Below, piece after piece: positions 51,394 through 59,592 of a stretch of 64,000 nucleotides of DNA. Numbering within the stretch: position 1 is the stretch's first letter; each line of letters begins with the position of its first letter. Both the position numbers and the translations under genes were made by a program. The DNA is from Sphingobium sp. KCTC 72723 (GTDB lineage: Bacteria > Pseudomonadota > Alphaproteobacteria > Sphingomonadales > Sphingomonadaceae). The notes below the pieces were generated by a model. The model was given only the letters and a program-made list of their open reading frames with translations. It had not been told where the DNA came from and did not search any database. Location of the stretch: NCBI RefSeq assembly GCF_014280435.1, contig NZ_CP060388.1, forward strand, positions 3,051,501 to 3,115,500, written 5' to 3'.

Positions 51394-52678
51394 ATGCGTT
51401 TGCCTCTGCCCGGCGGATGGTGCGCGACGCCATCAGCAGCATCAGGCCACCGGCGAAGGTGAACAGCATGGCGGTGCCGATGCCCCAGGCGACGCCTTCA
51501 TTGCCGCCGACATAATCGCTGACCGCGCCGATCAGATAGGTGCCGGCGCCCACGCCGATCAGGTTCGCGCCCAGTTGCACCATCGACACCGCCAGCCCGC
51601 GCAGGCGTGGTCCGGCGATGGTGACGATGACGGCATAGATGGGACCATTGTAGGAGGCGCTGAGGAAGCCGCAGGCCATCATCAGGATGAGCATGGGTTG
51701 CAGGTCGTGGACCAGCATGGTGCCGATGCCGGTGATGGCGGTCAGCAGCGGAATGAACGCACCGAACAGCGCCGTGCGCGCAGGGTCGAAGCCGCCCCGG
51801 CGGCGGTTGATGGCGTCGATCACCCAGCCCGCCAGAAATCCGCCCAGTGACCCCAGTCCGCCATAGGCTATGGCGATGAGGATGCCTGCTCGTGCGATCG
51901 GCATGTCGTGGACGCGGATGAGGAAGGTGGTGAGCCAGGTACTCATGCCGTAAATGCCCGCCGCGATCAGGACGATCGCGCCGATGCAGTAGAGCAGGCC
52001 CGGCCGTGCGGCGAGCAGGCCGATGCGCTGCATCAGGCCGACGCGATCATCCTGTTGCGCCGGGGCAGGGCCATCGAGCGCGCCGCGTCGGGGTTCGCGC
52101 ACGGTCAGCAGAAGGATGGGGGCAAGCAGCAGCCCCGGTACGCCCGCCGCGACGAAGGCCCAGCGCCAGCCGACGCTCTGAACAATCGCGCCGCCGACGA
52201 TGAAGGCGATGGCCAGGCCAATGCCGGAACTCAGATACCAGATGCCGATCGCGGTGGCGCGGCGATCCTGCCCGAAATAGTCGCTGAGCAGCGACATGCC
52301 GGTGGGCGATCCGCCCGCTTCGGCCGTGCCGACCGCCGCGCGCCCGATCACCAGCGTCCAGAAGCCGGTCGCCAGCCCGCATAGCGCCGTCGCGCCGCTC
52401 CACAGCGTCAGCGCTGCGGCCATCAGGTTGCGCCGGTTCCAGCTGTCGACTGCCACGCCAAAGGGCAAAGCGGCAAGCGCGAAGAAGATGCCATAGGCAA
52501 AGCCCGCCAATATCCCCAATTGCCCATCGGACAGGGCAAATTCGCGCCCGACAGGCGCCAGCACCAGCCCGATGATCGCGCGGTCGATGCCGTGGCAGGT
52601 CTGCGCCAGCGTCAATATGCCCAGCACATACCAGGGATAGCGGCCCATATCGGTCGGCTTTTCCACCCGCGCTTTCAT
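51392..52678 (-). CDS. MFS transporter
   Basis: A 428-residue major facilitator with about 12 membrane segments. W-Y-V-L-G-I-L-T-L-A-Q-T-C-H-G-I-D-R starts TM1, V-A-V-D-S-W-N-R-R-N is the TM2-TM3 loop, and G-T-A-E-A-G-G-S-P is in TM4, again of the spinster-like/hexuronate-type group. The start ATG at 52678 has no strong ribosome site. Divergent from the second AraC gene across a 228-bp gap, so probably regulated by it. Confidence 0.87.
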   Translation of the reverse strand: MKARVEKPTDMGRYPWYVLGILTLAQTCHGIDRAIIGLVLAPVGREFALSDGQLGILAGFAYGIFFALAALPFGVAVDSWNRRNLMAAALTLWSGATALCGLATGFWTLVIGRAAVGTAEAGGSPTGMSLLSDYFGQDRRATAIGIWYLSSGIGLAIAFIVGGAIVQSVGWRWAFVAAGVPGLLLAPILLLTVREPRRGALDGPAPAQQDDRVGLMQRIGLLAARPGLLYCIGAIVLIAAGIYGMSTWLTTFLIRVHDMPIARAGILIAIAYGGLGSLGGFLAGWVIDAINRRRGGFDPARTALFGAFIPLLTAITGIGTMLVHDLQPMLILMMACGFLSASYNGPIYAVIVTIAGPRLRGLAVSMVQLGANLIGVGAGTYLIGAVSDYVGGNEGVAWGIGTAMLFTFAGGLMLLMASRTIRRAEANA

Positions 52679-52827
52679 GCCGCGCGCCGTCGTTGGATAA
52701 AGGGGATGTGCATCGCGGGCCTCTCCGTCTTTTTTGATTGGCGCAGCCTAGCTGTCTGCGGGGCGCAAGCCACCGGGGGCTATGCCGCCATCTGGCCAGA
52801 TCATGTCGTATATGGGCCACGCCAATA

Positions 52828-52843
52828 CCTACCCGAAGATAGA
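52828..52843. promoter_or_regulatory. Shared 16-bp palindrome, copy 8
   Basis: CCTACC-CGAA-GATAGA, two bases off the dyad, in the divergent gap between the MFS gene (start 52678) and the AraC gene (start 52907), 63 bp upstream of the latter. Confidence 0.55.
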
Positions 52844-52906
52844 GGCAAAGTAGGACTAATGGCCTATGCAGGGGGAAAGACAGAATAGAAACGGACGGAG
52901 GAAACG

Positions 52907-53785
52907 ATGTTTCGACCGGAGAGCGACTGGACCGGACAGGAAAGGTTCGGGGTCAACGACTTCTATATAGAAGCGATGGCGACCATGGGCGATGCGCAGG
53001 TCGATGTGCGTCATTTCAACTGGGTTTTGCCCTGCACCGGCGTGTTCAGCCCGGAAAAACATTATCTCGACTATTCGCTCGACAGCCAGCCGCGCCGCAG
53101 CATCGTGAGCATGGGCGGGCCGAACCGGCGCGCGGCGGCGGGCGACATTCTCTATATGCCGCCGCATCGCCAATATGTCGGCGAACCTGCCTTGCAGGAA
53201 CGGCATCTGGTGTGCGTTGCGCTGGGCGACCTGTTTCTGGAAGAATTGTTCGACGGGCAGCGGCCGCTCCAGGGGCTGGACCCGTGCGCGGACGTGCAGA
53301 ATATCGCGATGCGCCGGATGTTCGAGGGGCTGGCGGCGGAATTGCGCGCGCCCGGTTTTGCCAGCCAGACGCTGATCGAATCCATGATGATGGGGCTGGC
53401 GGTCGAACTGGTGCGGCATATGGGACCGCAGGATCTGGGCGCGGGCGCTTCGCGGTGCGGGCGGCAGGTGCGCCATATCGTGGATTATGTGATGGATAAC
53501 CTGTCCGGTTCGCTGGGCGTCGCCGACATTGCGCGCGGATGCAATATGAGCGTGCGGCACGTCGCGCGCGTGTTCAAGGATGGCACCGGCGTCAGCCTGG
53601 GCGAATTTGTGGCGCGCAGCCGCATCGCGCTGGCCAAGGAATTGCTGCGCGGTGACAGCAGCCGGATCAAGGAAGTCAGCTGGCGCTGCGGTTTCAGCAG
53701 CACGTCGGCCTTTTCCGCCGCGTTTCGCGCGGCGACGGGGCAGACGCCCAAAGATTATCGCTGCCAGCCCACGCAGGTACATTGA
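52907..53785 (+). CDS. AraC-family regulator (2)
   Basis: A 292-residue regulator with an N-terminal ligand domain (about 1-185) and the C-terminal double helix-turn-helix (G-V-A-D-I-A-R-G-C-N-M-S-V-R-H-V-A-R-V-F and V-S-W-R-C-G-F-S-S-T-S-A-F-S-A-A-F-R). GGAGGAAACG precedes the ATG. Between the second MFS and the second TonB receptor it likely controls substrate uptake. Confidence 0.9.
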   Translation: MFRPESDWTGQERFGVNDFYIEAMATMGDAQVDVRHFNWVLPCTGVFSPEKHYLDYSLDSQPRRSIVSMGGPNRRAAAGDILYMPPHRQYVGEPALQERHLVCVALGDLFLEELFDGQRPLQGLDPCADVQNIAMRRMFEGLAAELRAPGFASQTLIESMMMGLAVELVRHMGPQDLGAGASRCGRQVRHIVDYVMDNLSGSLGVADIARGCNMSVRHVARVFKDGTGVSLGEFVARSRIALAKELLRGDSSRIKEVSWRCGFSSTSAFSAAFRAATGQTPKDYRCQPTQVH

Positions 53786-53814
53786 GCAGGCAAAATATCG
53801 GACAGCGGCCAAAA

Positions 53815-53830
53815 CCTGTCGCTGCACAGT
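53815..53830. promoter_or_regulatory. Degenerate copy of shared palindrome
   Basis: CCTGTC-GCTG-CACAGT, with the left half exact and two deviations at the right, 106 bp upstream of the second TonB receptor start. Confidence 0.4.
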
Positions 53831-53936
53831 CAATCAGGGTCCGGTCCCTATGGGCGCGATCCGCCGCCCGCTAGGACGGTTTCGTAACAAAGTGCTGTCG
53901 AAGGCACCGATCACAAAAAATAAGCAGGGAGGATTT

Positions 53937-56330
53937 ATGACCAAAGCCGTCACTCTGGGAACCATTGCCACAGGCGCGCTGATTGCCGCCATGGCACAGC
54001 CCGCCTACGCGCAGCAGCCGCAGACAGGTGCCGTCACTGGCATTCAGGACATTGTCGTCACCGCGCGGCGGACCGAGGAAAGCCTTCAGACCACGCCGAT
54101 CGCAGTCACTGCGCTAAGCCCCGAAGCATTGACCACGGCGAAAGTCGAAAATGTCGTCGATCTTCAGCGCACGGCACCGGGCCTGGTCATCGGGCGCGGT
54201 TCGGCGGGCGGCGACGGCATCGTGTTCGTCGCCATTCGCGGGCAGGGCAACCTCCAGCCGATCCTGGCCAATGACCCCGCCGTCGCCACCTATATCGACG
54301 GCATCTACATCCCCCGTCCTTCGACCGGCATGACCGACCTTCAGGACATTCAGCGTCTGGAAGTGTTGCGCGGGCCGCAGGGTACGTTGTTCGGCCGTAA
54401 TACCACAGGCGGCGCGATCAACATCATCACCAGCGAGCCGGACGACCAGCTGAGCGGCACGTTCAAGGCCGAATATGGCAATTATAACAATCTGGGCGTG
54501 TCGGCGAGCGTCAACGTGCCATTGGCGCAGGATCTGGCGATCCGCGTCAGCGGCGCGATCAACGACCGCGAAGGCTATGGCAACAATCCGCTCAACAACC
54601 GCGATTTTTCCGACAACAAGTCGAAATTCCTGCGCGGCAAGATGAAATATGACGGCAATGGCTGGGATCTGACCCTGTCGGCGGACTGGAACCGCCAGAC
54701 CAACCAGGGCCAGCAAACCGCGCTCTATGCCTTCAACCCCGCGATCGTCCCGGCCGCGTTCCAGCCCGGCCTGACCGCCGGTCTGCTCAAGAAGGCCAAT
54801 TGGTGGGACAATATGGCGACCGGCACGTCGATCGCGGCGGGCATCGGCACGCTGACGCCCGAAGCGCAGGCGCTTTATGGCGTGCAGCCGTTCAACACGC
54901 TGGAAGTCTATGGCTTTTCCGGCACGATCAACGTCGAACTGGGTGGGCTGAACCTGAAATCCATCACTGGCTATCGCCATTCGATGAATTACGGGCTGAG
55001 CGATACCGACGCGACGGCGGTGCCGCTGCTTGGCACCTTTGCCGGTTCCGGTTCCTATTATGTGTCGCAGGAATTGCAGGTTTCGGGTAATATTACCGAC
55101 AGCCTGAGCTTCATCACCGGCGCCTATGCGGGCAAGGAAAGCGGATATGAATTCAGCCGTTCGCAGATTTTCGGCGGGTTGATCCGCGATTCCAACGCGG
55201 ACGTCACCAACAAGACGTTCGGTCTGTTCGCGCAGGCCTATTATGAGATCACGCCCACGCTGCGCGCGGTCGGCGGGTTCCGCTACACATGGGACACGCG
55301 CAACAGCGTGCTGCATAATGCGCAGGTTCTGGGTCGCCCCTATAATGTCCCGGTGGCAGGCACGCCGACCGGCATCAATTGCACCGTGACCCCATCGGAG
55401 CCTGTGACGGCCACGACCTGCAACCAGGTGCAGAATGCCAAGTTCAACTATCCGGCATGGAATCTGGGCGTCGACTGGCAGGCGGCCGACAATATCTTCC
55501 TCTACCTCGCCACGCGCGGCGCGGCCAAGGCTGGTGGCTGGAACCTGCGTGCAGGTGGTCTGCCCGCCTTTTCGCCCGAAAAGGTCAAGGATGTCGAAGC
55601 AGGTTTGAAGGTCGACCTGTTCGACCGGCGCGTGCGGTTCAACACCGCAGTGTTCCATACGTGGAAGGATGACAATCAGGCGATCGTCAACAGCTTCGTC
55701 ACGGGCATCGGTGTCACCCAATATATCCAGAATAACGGCAAGGTCCGCATCTGGGGCATCGAAAACGAACTGACGGTCGTCCCGTGGGAAGGCATGACGT
55801 TGAGCGTCAATGGCAGCTTGCAGAACGGCAAATATGTCAAGGGCAGCTTTAGCGAGACGCAGGTGATTGCCGGTAGCGGCTGCACCAATTCCGCAGGCGT
55901 GGTCAATGGTTGCGTCGTCGACCTGAGCGGTCTGCCGCTGCTGCAATTGCCCAAGAAGCAGTTGAACATCAGCGCGACGCAGAAAATACCGCTGGGCGGC
56001 GGCACGTTGGCCGTCACGGGTGCCTATGCCTATATCGGCGCGCAGCATTTCGATGCGGTCAAGGCCGCGGATCAGGCTTCGGCCGCGACCAAGGCGGCCT
56101 ATGAAGTTGAAAATACGCTGGGCCGGGTGCCGGGCTATGGCATCTTCAACGGCCGTATCGCGTTCCAGCTGGAAAATCCCAATGTCGAGATTGCGGTCTA
56201 TGGCCGCAACATCGGCGACAAGAAATATCTGCTGCGGCGCTTCCCCGATCTGTACCGGACGCTGGGGATTGCGGCGGCCTATGTCGGTCAGCCAGGTACT
56301 TATGGCGTTGAAACGACGTTCAAATTCTGA
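53937..56330 (+). CDS. TonB-dependent outer-membrane receptor
   Basis: A 797-residue receptor. Start at 53937 after AGGGAGGATTT; longer frames are shadows of the AraC gene. Signal peptide ends at Q-P-A-Y-A-Q, TonB box D-I-V-V-T-A-R-R-T-E-E, plug with R-L-E-V-L-R-G-P-Q-G-T-L-F-G-R-N-T-T-G-G-A, barrel ending T-T-F-K-F. It is only distantly like the first receptor outside the plug motifs, so the two may take up different compounds or different sizes of one. Confidence 0.94.
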   Translation: MTKAVTLGTIATGALIAAMAQPAYAQQPQTGAVTGIQDIVVTARRTEESLQTTPIAVTALSPEALTTAKVENVVDLQRTAPGLVIGRGSAGGDGIVFVAIRGQGNLQPILANDPAVATYIDGIYIPRPSTGMTDLQDIQRLEVLRGPQGTLFGRNTTGGAINIITSEPDDQLSGTFKAEYGNYNNLGVSASVNVPLAQDLAIRVSGAINDREGYGNNPLNNRDFSDNKSKFLRGKMKYDGNGWDLTLSADWNRQTNQGQQTALYAFNPAIVPAAFQPGLTAGLLKKANWWDNMATGTSIAAGIGTLTPEAQALYGVQPFNTLEVYGFSGTINVELGGLNLKSITGYRHSMNYGLSDTDATAVPLLGTFAGSGSYYVSQELQVSGNITDSLSFITGAYAGKESGYEFSRSQIFGGLIRDSNADVTNKTFGLFAQAYYEITPTLRAVGGFRYTWDTRNSVLHNAQVLGRPYNVPVAGTPTGINCTVTPSEPVTATTCNQVQNAKFNYPAWNLGVDWQAADNIFLYLATRGAAKAGGWNLRAGGLPAFSPEKVKDVEAGLKVDLFDRRVRFNTAVFHTWKDDNQAIVNSFVTGIGVTQYIQNNGKVRIWGIENELTVVPWEGMTLSVNGSLQNGKYVKGSFSETQVIAGSGCTNSAGVVNGCVVDLSGLPLLQLPKKQLNISATQKIPLGGGTLAVTGAYAYIGAQHFDAVKAADQASAATKAAYEVENTLGRVPGYGIFNGRIAFQLENPNVEIAVYGRNIGDKKYLLRRFPDLYRTLGIAAAYVGQPGTYGVETTFKF

Positions 56331-56362
56331 TCCGCTACGGCTGATCGGATAGAAGGGGCGAC

Positions 56363-56388
56363 GGGAGAGGGCGAAACGGCCTTCTCCC
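56363..56388 (+). terminator. Hairpin after second TonB receptor
   Basis: GGGAGA/TCTCCC plus an inner GGC/GCC stem (one G-T pair) between the receptor and the SDR gene; no T-run. Possibly a weak terminator. Confidence 0.45.
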
Positions 56389-56416
56389 CAAGCCTGTAGA
56401 AGGAGAATGTTCGGGC

Positions 56417-57217
56417 ATGATGCGGTTGGAAAACAAGGTTGCGATCATCACCGGCGGCGGTGGCGGCATCGGTTCCGCCGTAGCCGCACGCTTCGTCGCC
56501 GAAGGCGCGTGCGTCGTGATCGCCGACCTGTTCGAGGATGCAGCCATCCGCGCTGCACAACCGCTGGGCGACAAGGCGCTGGCGGTGCAGTTCGATGCGG
56601 CCGATCCGGTGTCGGTCAAGGCGCTGGTGGACCGTTGCGTCGATCATTTCGGCGGCCTTCACATATTGCACAATAATGCGGCGATGACCGACCCGGCCAA
56701 AAGCCCGCAGGATACGACCGCCGTCGATATACCCATCGCCATCTGGCGCGAAATATTGGACGTTAACCTGACGGGTTATCTGTTGGGGTGCAAATATGCG
56801 ATTCCCCATATGGTTGCGGGCGGTGGCGGGTCGATCATCAACACCGCTTCCAATTCCGGCACGGCAGGCGATCTGGCGCGGATTGCCTATGGATCGTCCA
56901 AGGCGGCGATCATCGGCCTGACCAAATATGTCGCGACCCAGCATGGGCGGCAGAATATCCGCTGCAACAGCATCGCGCCGGGCGTGGTGTTGACCCCCGC
57001 GCTGGAAAAAACGGTGCCGGGCCTGAAGGAAATCATCAAGCGGCACATATTGACGCCCGAATTCGGCACGCCCGAAGATATTGCCGCGCTGGTCGCTTTC
57101 CTGGCGTCCGATGAATCGCGCTATATCACCGGCGAGAATATCTCCATTTCCGGCGGCGGGCTGGTGCATCAACCCCATTATGCCGACCTGCTGGCCTTCA
57201 TGCAGGCAGCGGACTGA
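56417..57217 (+). CDS. SDR oxidoreductase
   Basis: A 266-residue classical SDR: T-G-G-G-G-G-I-G cofactor loop, N-N-A-A, N-T-A-S-N-S and Y-G-S-S-K active site, and an extension L-V-H-Q-P-H-Y-A-D-L after the G-G-G end. It matches the SDR at 30924-31754, including the extension. Start ATG at 56417 (ATG at 56420 possible). Convergent with the SnoaL gene. Confidence 0.87.
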   Translation: MMRLENKVAIITGGGGGIGSAVAARFVAEGACVVIADLFEDAAIRAAQPLGDKALAVQFDAADPVSVKALVDRCVDHFGGLHILHNNAAMTDPAKSPQDTTAVDIPIAIWREILDVNLTGYLLGCKYAIPHMVAGGGGSIINTASNSGTAGDLARIAYGSSKAAIIGLTKYVATQHGRQNIRCNSIAPGVVLTPALEKTVPGLKEIIKRHILTPEFGTPEDIAALVAFLASDESRYITGENISISGGGLVHQPHYADLLAFMQAAD

Positions 57218-57240
57218 CCATGTCCGCTGCCTGCCGATCC

Positions 57241-57606
57241 TTAATGCGCGGCCCGGTGGAAATAGCGGATGGTCAGCTGTCCGTCCTTAACCTTATAGGT
57301 TTCCAGGCTAGGCAAGGTGACGATGCCGTCCGGCGTCTGAAGCCGGTTGAGGACATAGGCGGCCCCTTCCGATCCGTTGACGATGACCTCCACCGGCTCG
57401 GTGATGCACTGGCCGCCATATTGCGTCCACATTTCCGCCATGGCGACCGGACCGTCCATGACGGGCGCGCCGACATATTCGATGGTGAAGCCGTTCGGTC
57501 CCATCGCGGCGAACAGCCGGTCGAGCGCATCACGCTCGCCCTCGTTCCACAATCGGTAATTGTCGCGGATCGCCTGTTCCAGATCCAGCGTCGCTGCTTC
57601 GCTCAT
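57241..57606 (-). CDS. SnoaL/NTF2-like protein
   Basis: A 121-residue small SnoaL-like protein: L-E-Q-A-I-R-D-N-Y-R-L-W-N-E-G-E-R-D-A-L opening helices, G-P-N-G-F-T-I-E-Y-V-G and E-T-Y-K-V-K-D-G-Q-L-T-I-R-Y as strands. The ATG at 57606 is 8 nt after AGGAGG; the frame is open up to 57741. Divergent from the P450 gene across 119 bp, so the two may be coregulated. Confidence 0.8.
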   Translation of the reverse strand: MSEAATLDLEQAIRDNYRLWNEGERDALDRLFAAMGPNGFTIEYVGAPVMDGPVAMAEMWTQYGGQCITEPVEVIVNGSEGAAYVLNRLQTPDGIVTLPSLETYKVKDGQLTIRYFHRAAH

Positions 57607-57675
57607 GTTCATCGCCTCCTGTCGTCGCGGTCGATCCGCGTGCGTGCCAAATTGGCGCGGGTGGCGATGGCCGCA

Positions 57676-57696
57676 CCTGTCTTTGGCAAGGACAGG
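57676..57696. promoter_or_regulatory. Inverted repeat upstream of P450 gene
   Basis: CCTGTC (57676-57681) and GACAGG (57691-57696) form a perfect dyad with 9-nt spacer; read with 4-nt spacer the right half is GCAAGG as in the sulfotransferase promoter. It ends 29 bp before the P450 start. It may be a variant of the shared palindrome. Confidence 0.45.
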
Positions 57697-57725
57697 CTTT
57701 ATCCCATCCCCCTTCGGAGAGTTAA

Positions 57726-58946
57726 ATGACCGCACTCGCACAAAAGCCCCTGCCAGCCCATGTGCCGGCGGAACTGGCGATGGCCCTGCCGCTGTTCGCG
57801 CGCAAGGTGACCTATGACAATCCGCAGGACGTGCTGATCCCCCAGATGCACGCCGACCTGCCGCCGATCACCTATGTCACCAACATTTTTCCCGGCGACC
57901 AGCCCGGATGGCTGCTGAAAAATGCCGAGGACGTGCAGGCGATGCTTCGCGACGCGGATAATTTCACCAAGAATGGCATGGGCAAATGGGCGCAGAATAT
58001 CGGCGAAAACTGGCTGGTGATCCCGACCGAGGCCGATCCGCCAGTCCACACCGCCTATCGCAAGGCGCTCAACAGCCATTTCGCCCCGCAAAAGATGTTC
58101 GCCATGAAGGAACAGGTGCGTGAACGCGCCCGCACCCTGATCGACGAATTCAGGGACAAGGGCGGGTGCGATTTCATTGCCGATTTTTCGGAGAAATTCC
58201 CGATCTTCATCGTGCTGGACCTGCTGGGCCTGCCGCAGGCGCGGATGGGCGAATTCCTGAAATGGGAAAAGGAGCTGCTCCACAGCAATGACTGGGAAGT
58301 GCGCGGCAATGCGGTGCGCTGCGTCAAAAACTATCTGATGGAGGAAATCGAGGCGCGCCGGGTTGCACCGCGCGACGATTATATCAGCAAGATTTTGACG
58401 TTCGAGGTGGATGGCCGCCTGTGGAATGACGACGAAGTGCTGGGCCATTGTTTCAACCTGTATATCGGCGGGCTGGACACGGTCACGTCGCTGCTGGGCA
58501 ATATCTTTAACTATCTGGCGGCAAACCCCGACAAGCAGCAGGAGTTGCGCGCCAACCCGTCGCTGATCGTGCTGGCGGTGGAAGAATTTCTGCGTGCCTT
58601 CGCGCCCGTCACGGCGTTCCGCATCGCCACCAAAGTGATCGAAATTCAGGGGCAGACGATCATGCCGGGCGATTATGTCGCTTTCTGTTCGCCAGTCATC
58701 GGCCGCGACCCGGCCTATTATGAAGACCCGCAGGCGATCCGTTTCGACCGCAAGGCTGCGCATATGGCGTTGGGCAGCGGTATCCACAAATGCCTGGGGA
58801 TGCATCTGGCGCGGCTGGAATTGCAGATTGCGGTGGAGGAATTCGTCACGACATTGCCGGAATTCCGCATCAAGGACGGGTTCAAGGTGCCGTATTTCGT
58901 CGGCAACATCCTGCATGTTCCCGACCTGCACCTGCAATGGGGGTGA
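57726..58946 (+). CDS. Cytochrome P450
   Basis: A 406-residue soluble bacterial P450. I-helix G-G-L-D-T-V near residue 246, the E-E-F-L-R (E-x-x-R) near 288, and the heme-binding L-G-S-G-I-H-K-C-L-G with Cys near 358; the usual Phe of the heme motif is Leu. It would hydroxylate a hydrophobic substrate with electrons from a ferredoxin such as the one at 39081-39398, since no reductase domain is attached. Bacterial P450s of this size act on terpenoids, steroids and fatty acids. Confidence 0.92.
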   Translation: MTALAQKPLPAHVPAELAMALPLFARKVTYDNPQDVLIPQMHADLPPITYVTNIFPGDQPGWLLKNAEDVQAMLRDADNFTKNGMGKWAQNIGENWLVIPTEADPPVHTAYRKALNSHFAPQKMFAMKEQVRERARTLIDEFRDKGGCDFIADFSEKFPIFIVLDLLGLPQARMGEFLKWEKELLHSNDWEVRGNAVRCVKNYLMEEIEARRVAPRDDYISKILTFEVDGRLWNDDEVLGHCFNLYIGGLDTVTSLLGNIFNYLAANPDKQQELRANPSLIVLAVEEFLRAFAPVTAFRIATKVIEIQGQTIMPGDYVAFCSPVIGRDPAYYEDPQAIRFDRKAAHMALGSGIHKCLGMHLARLELQIAVEEFVTTLPEFRIKDGFKVPYFVGNILHVPDLHLQWG

Positions 58947-59053
58947 TCTGCCGGGGGTGATCGGCGTCCTTCGGCCCGGCACCCCTTCCCCCTATCTCCC
59001 ACAACACCGGAACCGCAGGATCGCCTGAGAGTTTTGCCAGACGAAAGGGGATC

Positions 59054-59275
59054 ATGATGATCGGTAATCTGATAGGCGCTCTGGTAGGCAAGAAGGTCGC
59101 GAGCCACACGGCGGGCATGAGCGAAACCGGCGGGCTGGTGGCGGGTCTGGCCGCGACCACGCTGCTCAAGCGGGCGGGGCCGGTCGGCCTCATCATGGCG
59201 CTTGCGGGCGGTTATGCGATCAAGCATCATCTCGACCGGAAAAACAGTGGGGCCAGCCGTGCGCGGCGCTACTGA
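59054..59275 (+). CDS. Small membrane protein, unknown
   Basis: A 73-residue protein with hydrophobic stretches L-I-G-A-L-V-G and L-V-A-G-L-A-A-T-T-L-L, then V-G-L-I-M-A-L-A-G-G-Y, and a basic tail R-A-R-R-Y. CGAAAGGGGATC precedes the ATG pair. Function unknown; a small inner-membrane protein, outside the catabolic gene set. Confidence 0.65.
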   Translation: MMIGNLIGALVGKKVASHTAGMSETGGLVAGLAATTLLKRAGPVGLIMALAGGYAIKHHLDRKNSGASRARRY

Positions 59276-59320
59276 TTTTCCCGACGGTTTGCGGATAGTT
59301 TCGACAGAAGGGGTAGGAAT

Positions 59321-59587
59321 ATGGGCTGGATCATCGCACTGATCGTTGGCGGCATCGCCGGTTGGCTGGCAAGCATCGTCATGAACCGCAATGCGTCGAT
59401 GGGGATTTTCCTTAACATCGTCGTGGGTTGCGTCGGGTCGGTCATTGGCAACGCATTGGCCGGGCCGTTGCTGGGCGTGCGGGGCAGCGTGCAGCAATTT
59501 TCGCTGACCGGCCTGATCATCGCCTTTGTCGGCGCGGTCATTTTGCTGGCGGTGGTCAACTGGTTCCAGCGCAAGCGGTTTCGCTGA
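59321..59587 (+). CDS. GlsB/YeaQ/YmgE-family membrane protein
   Basis: An 88-residue transglycosylase-associated/stress-response membrane protein family member. The repeated small-residue membrane segments G-G-I-A-G-W-L-A-S, I-V-V-G-C-V-G-S-V-I-G-N and G-A-V-I-L-L-A-V-V are the family pattern. AGGAAT precedes the ATG. General stress role assumed from the family. Confidence 0.86.
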   Translation: MGWIIALIVGGIAGWLASIVMNRNASMGIFLNIVVGCVGSVIGNALAGPLLGVRGSVQQFSLTGLIIAFVGAVILLAVVNWFQRKRFR

Positions 59588-59592
59588 CCGGG

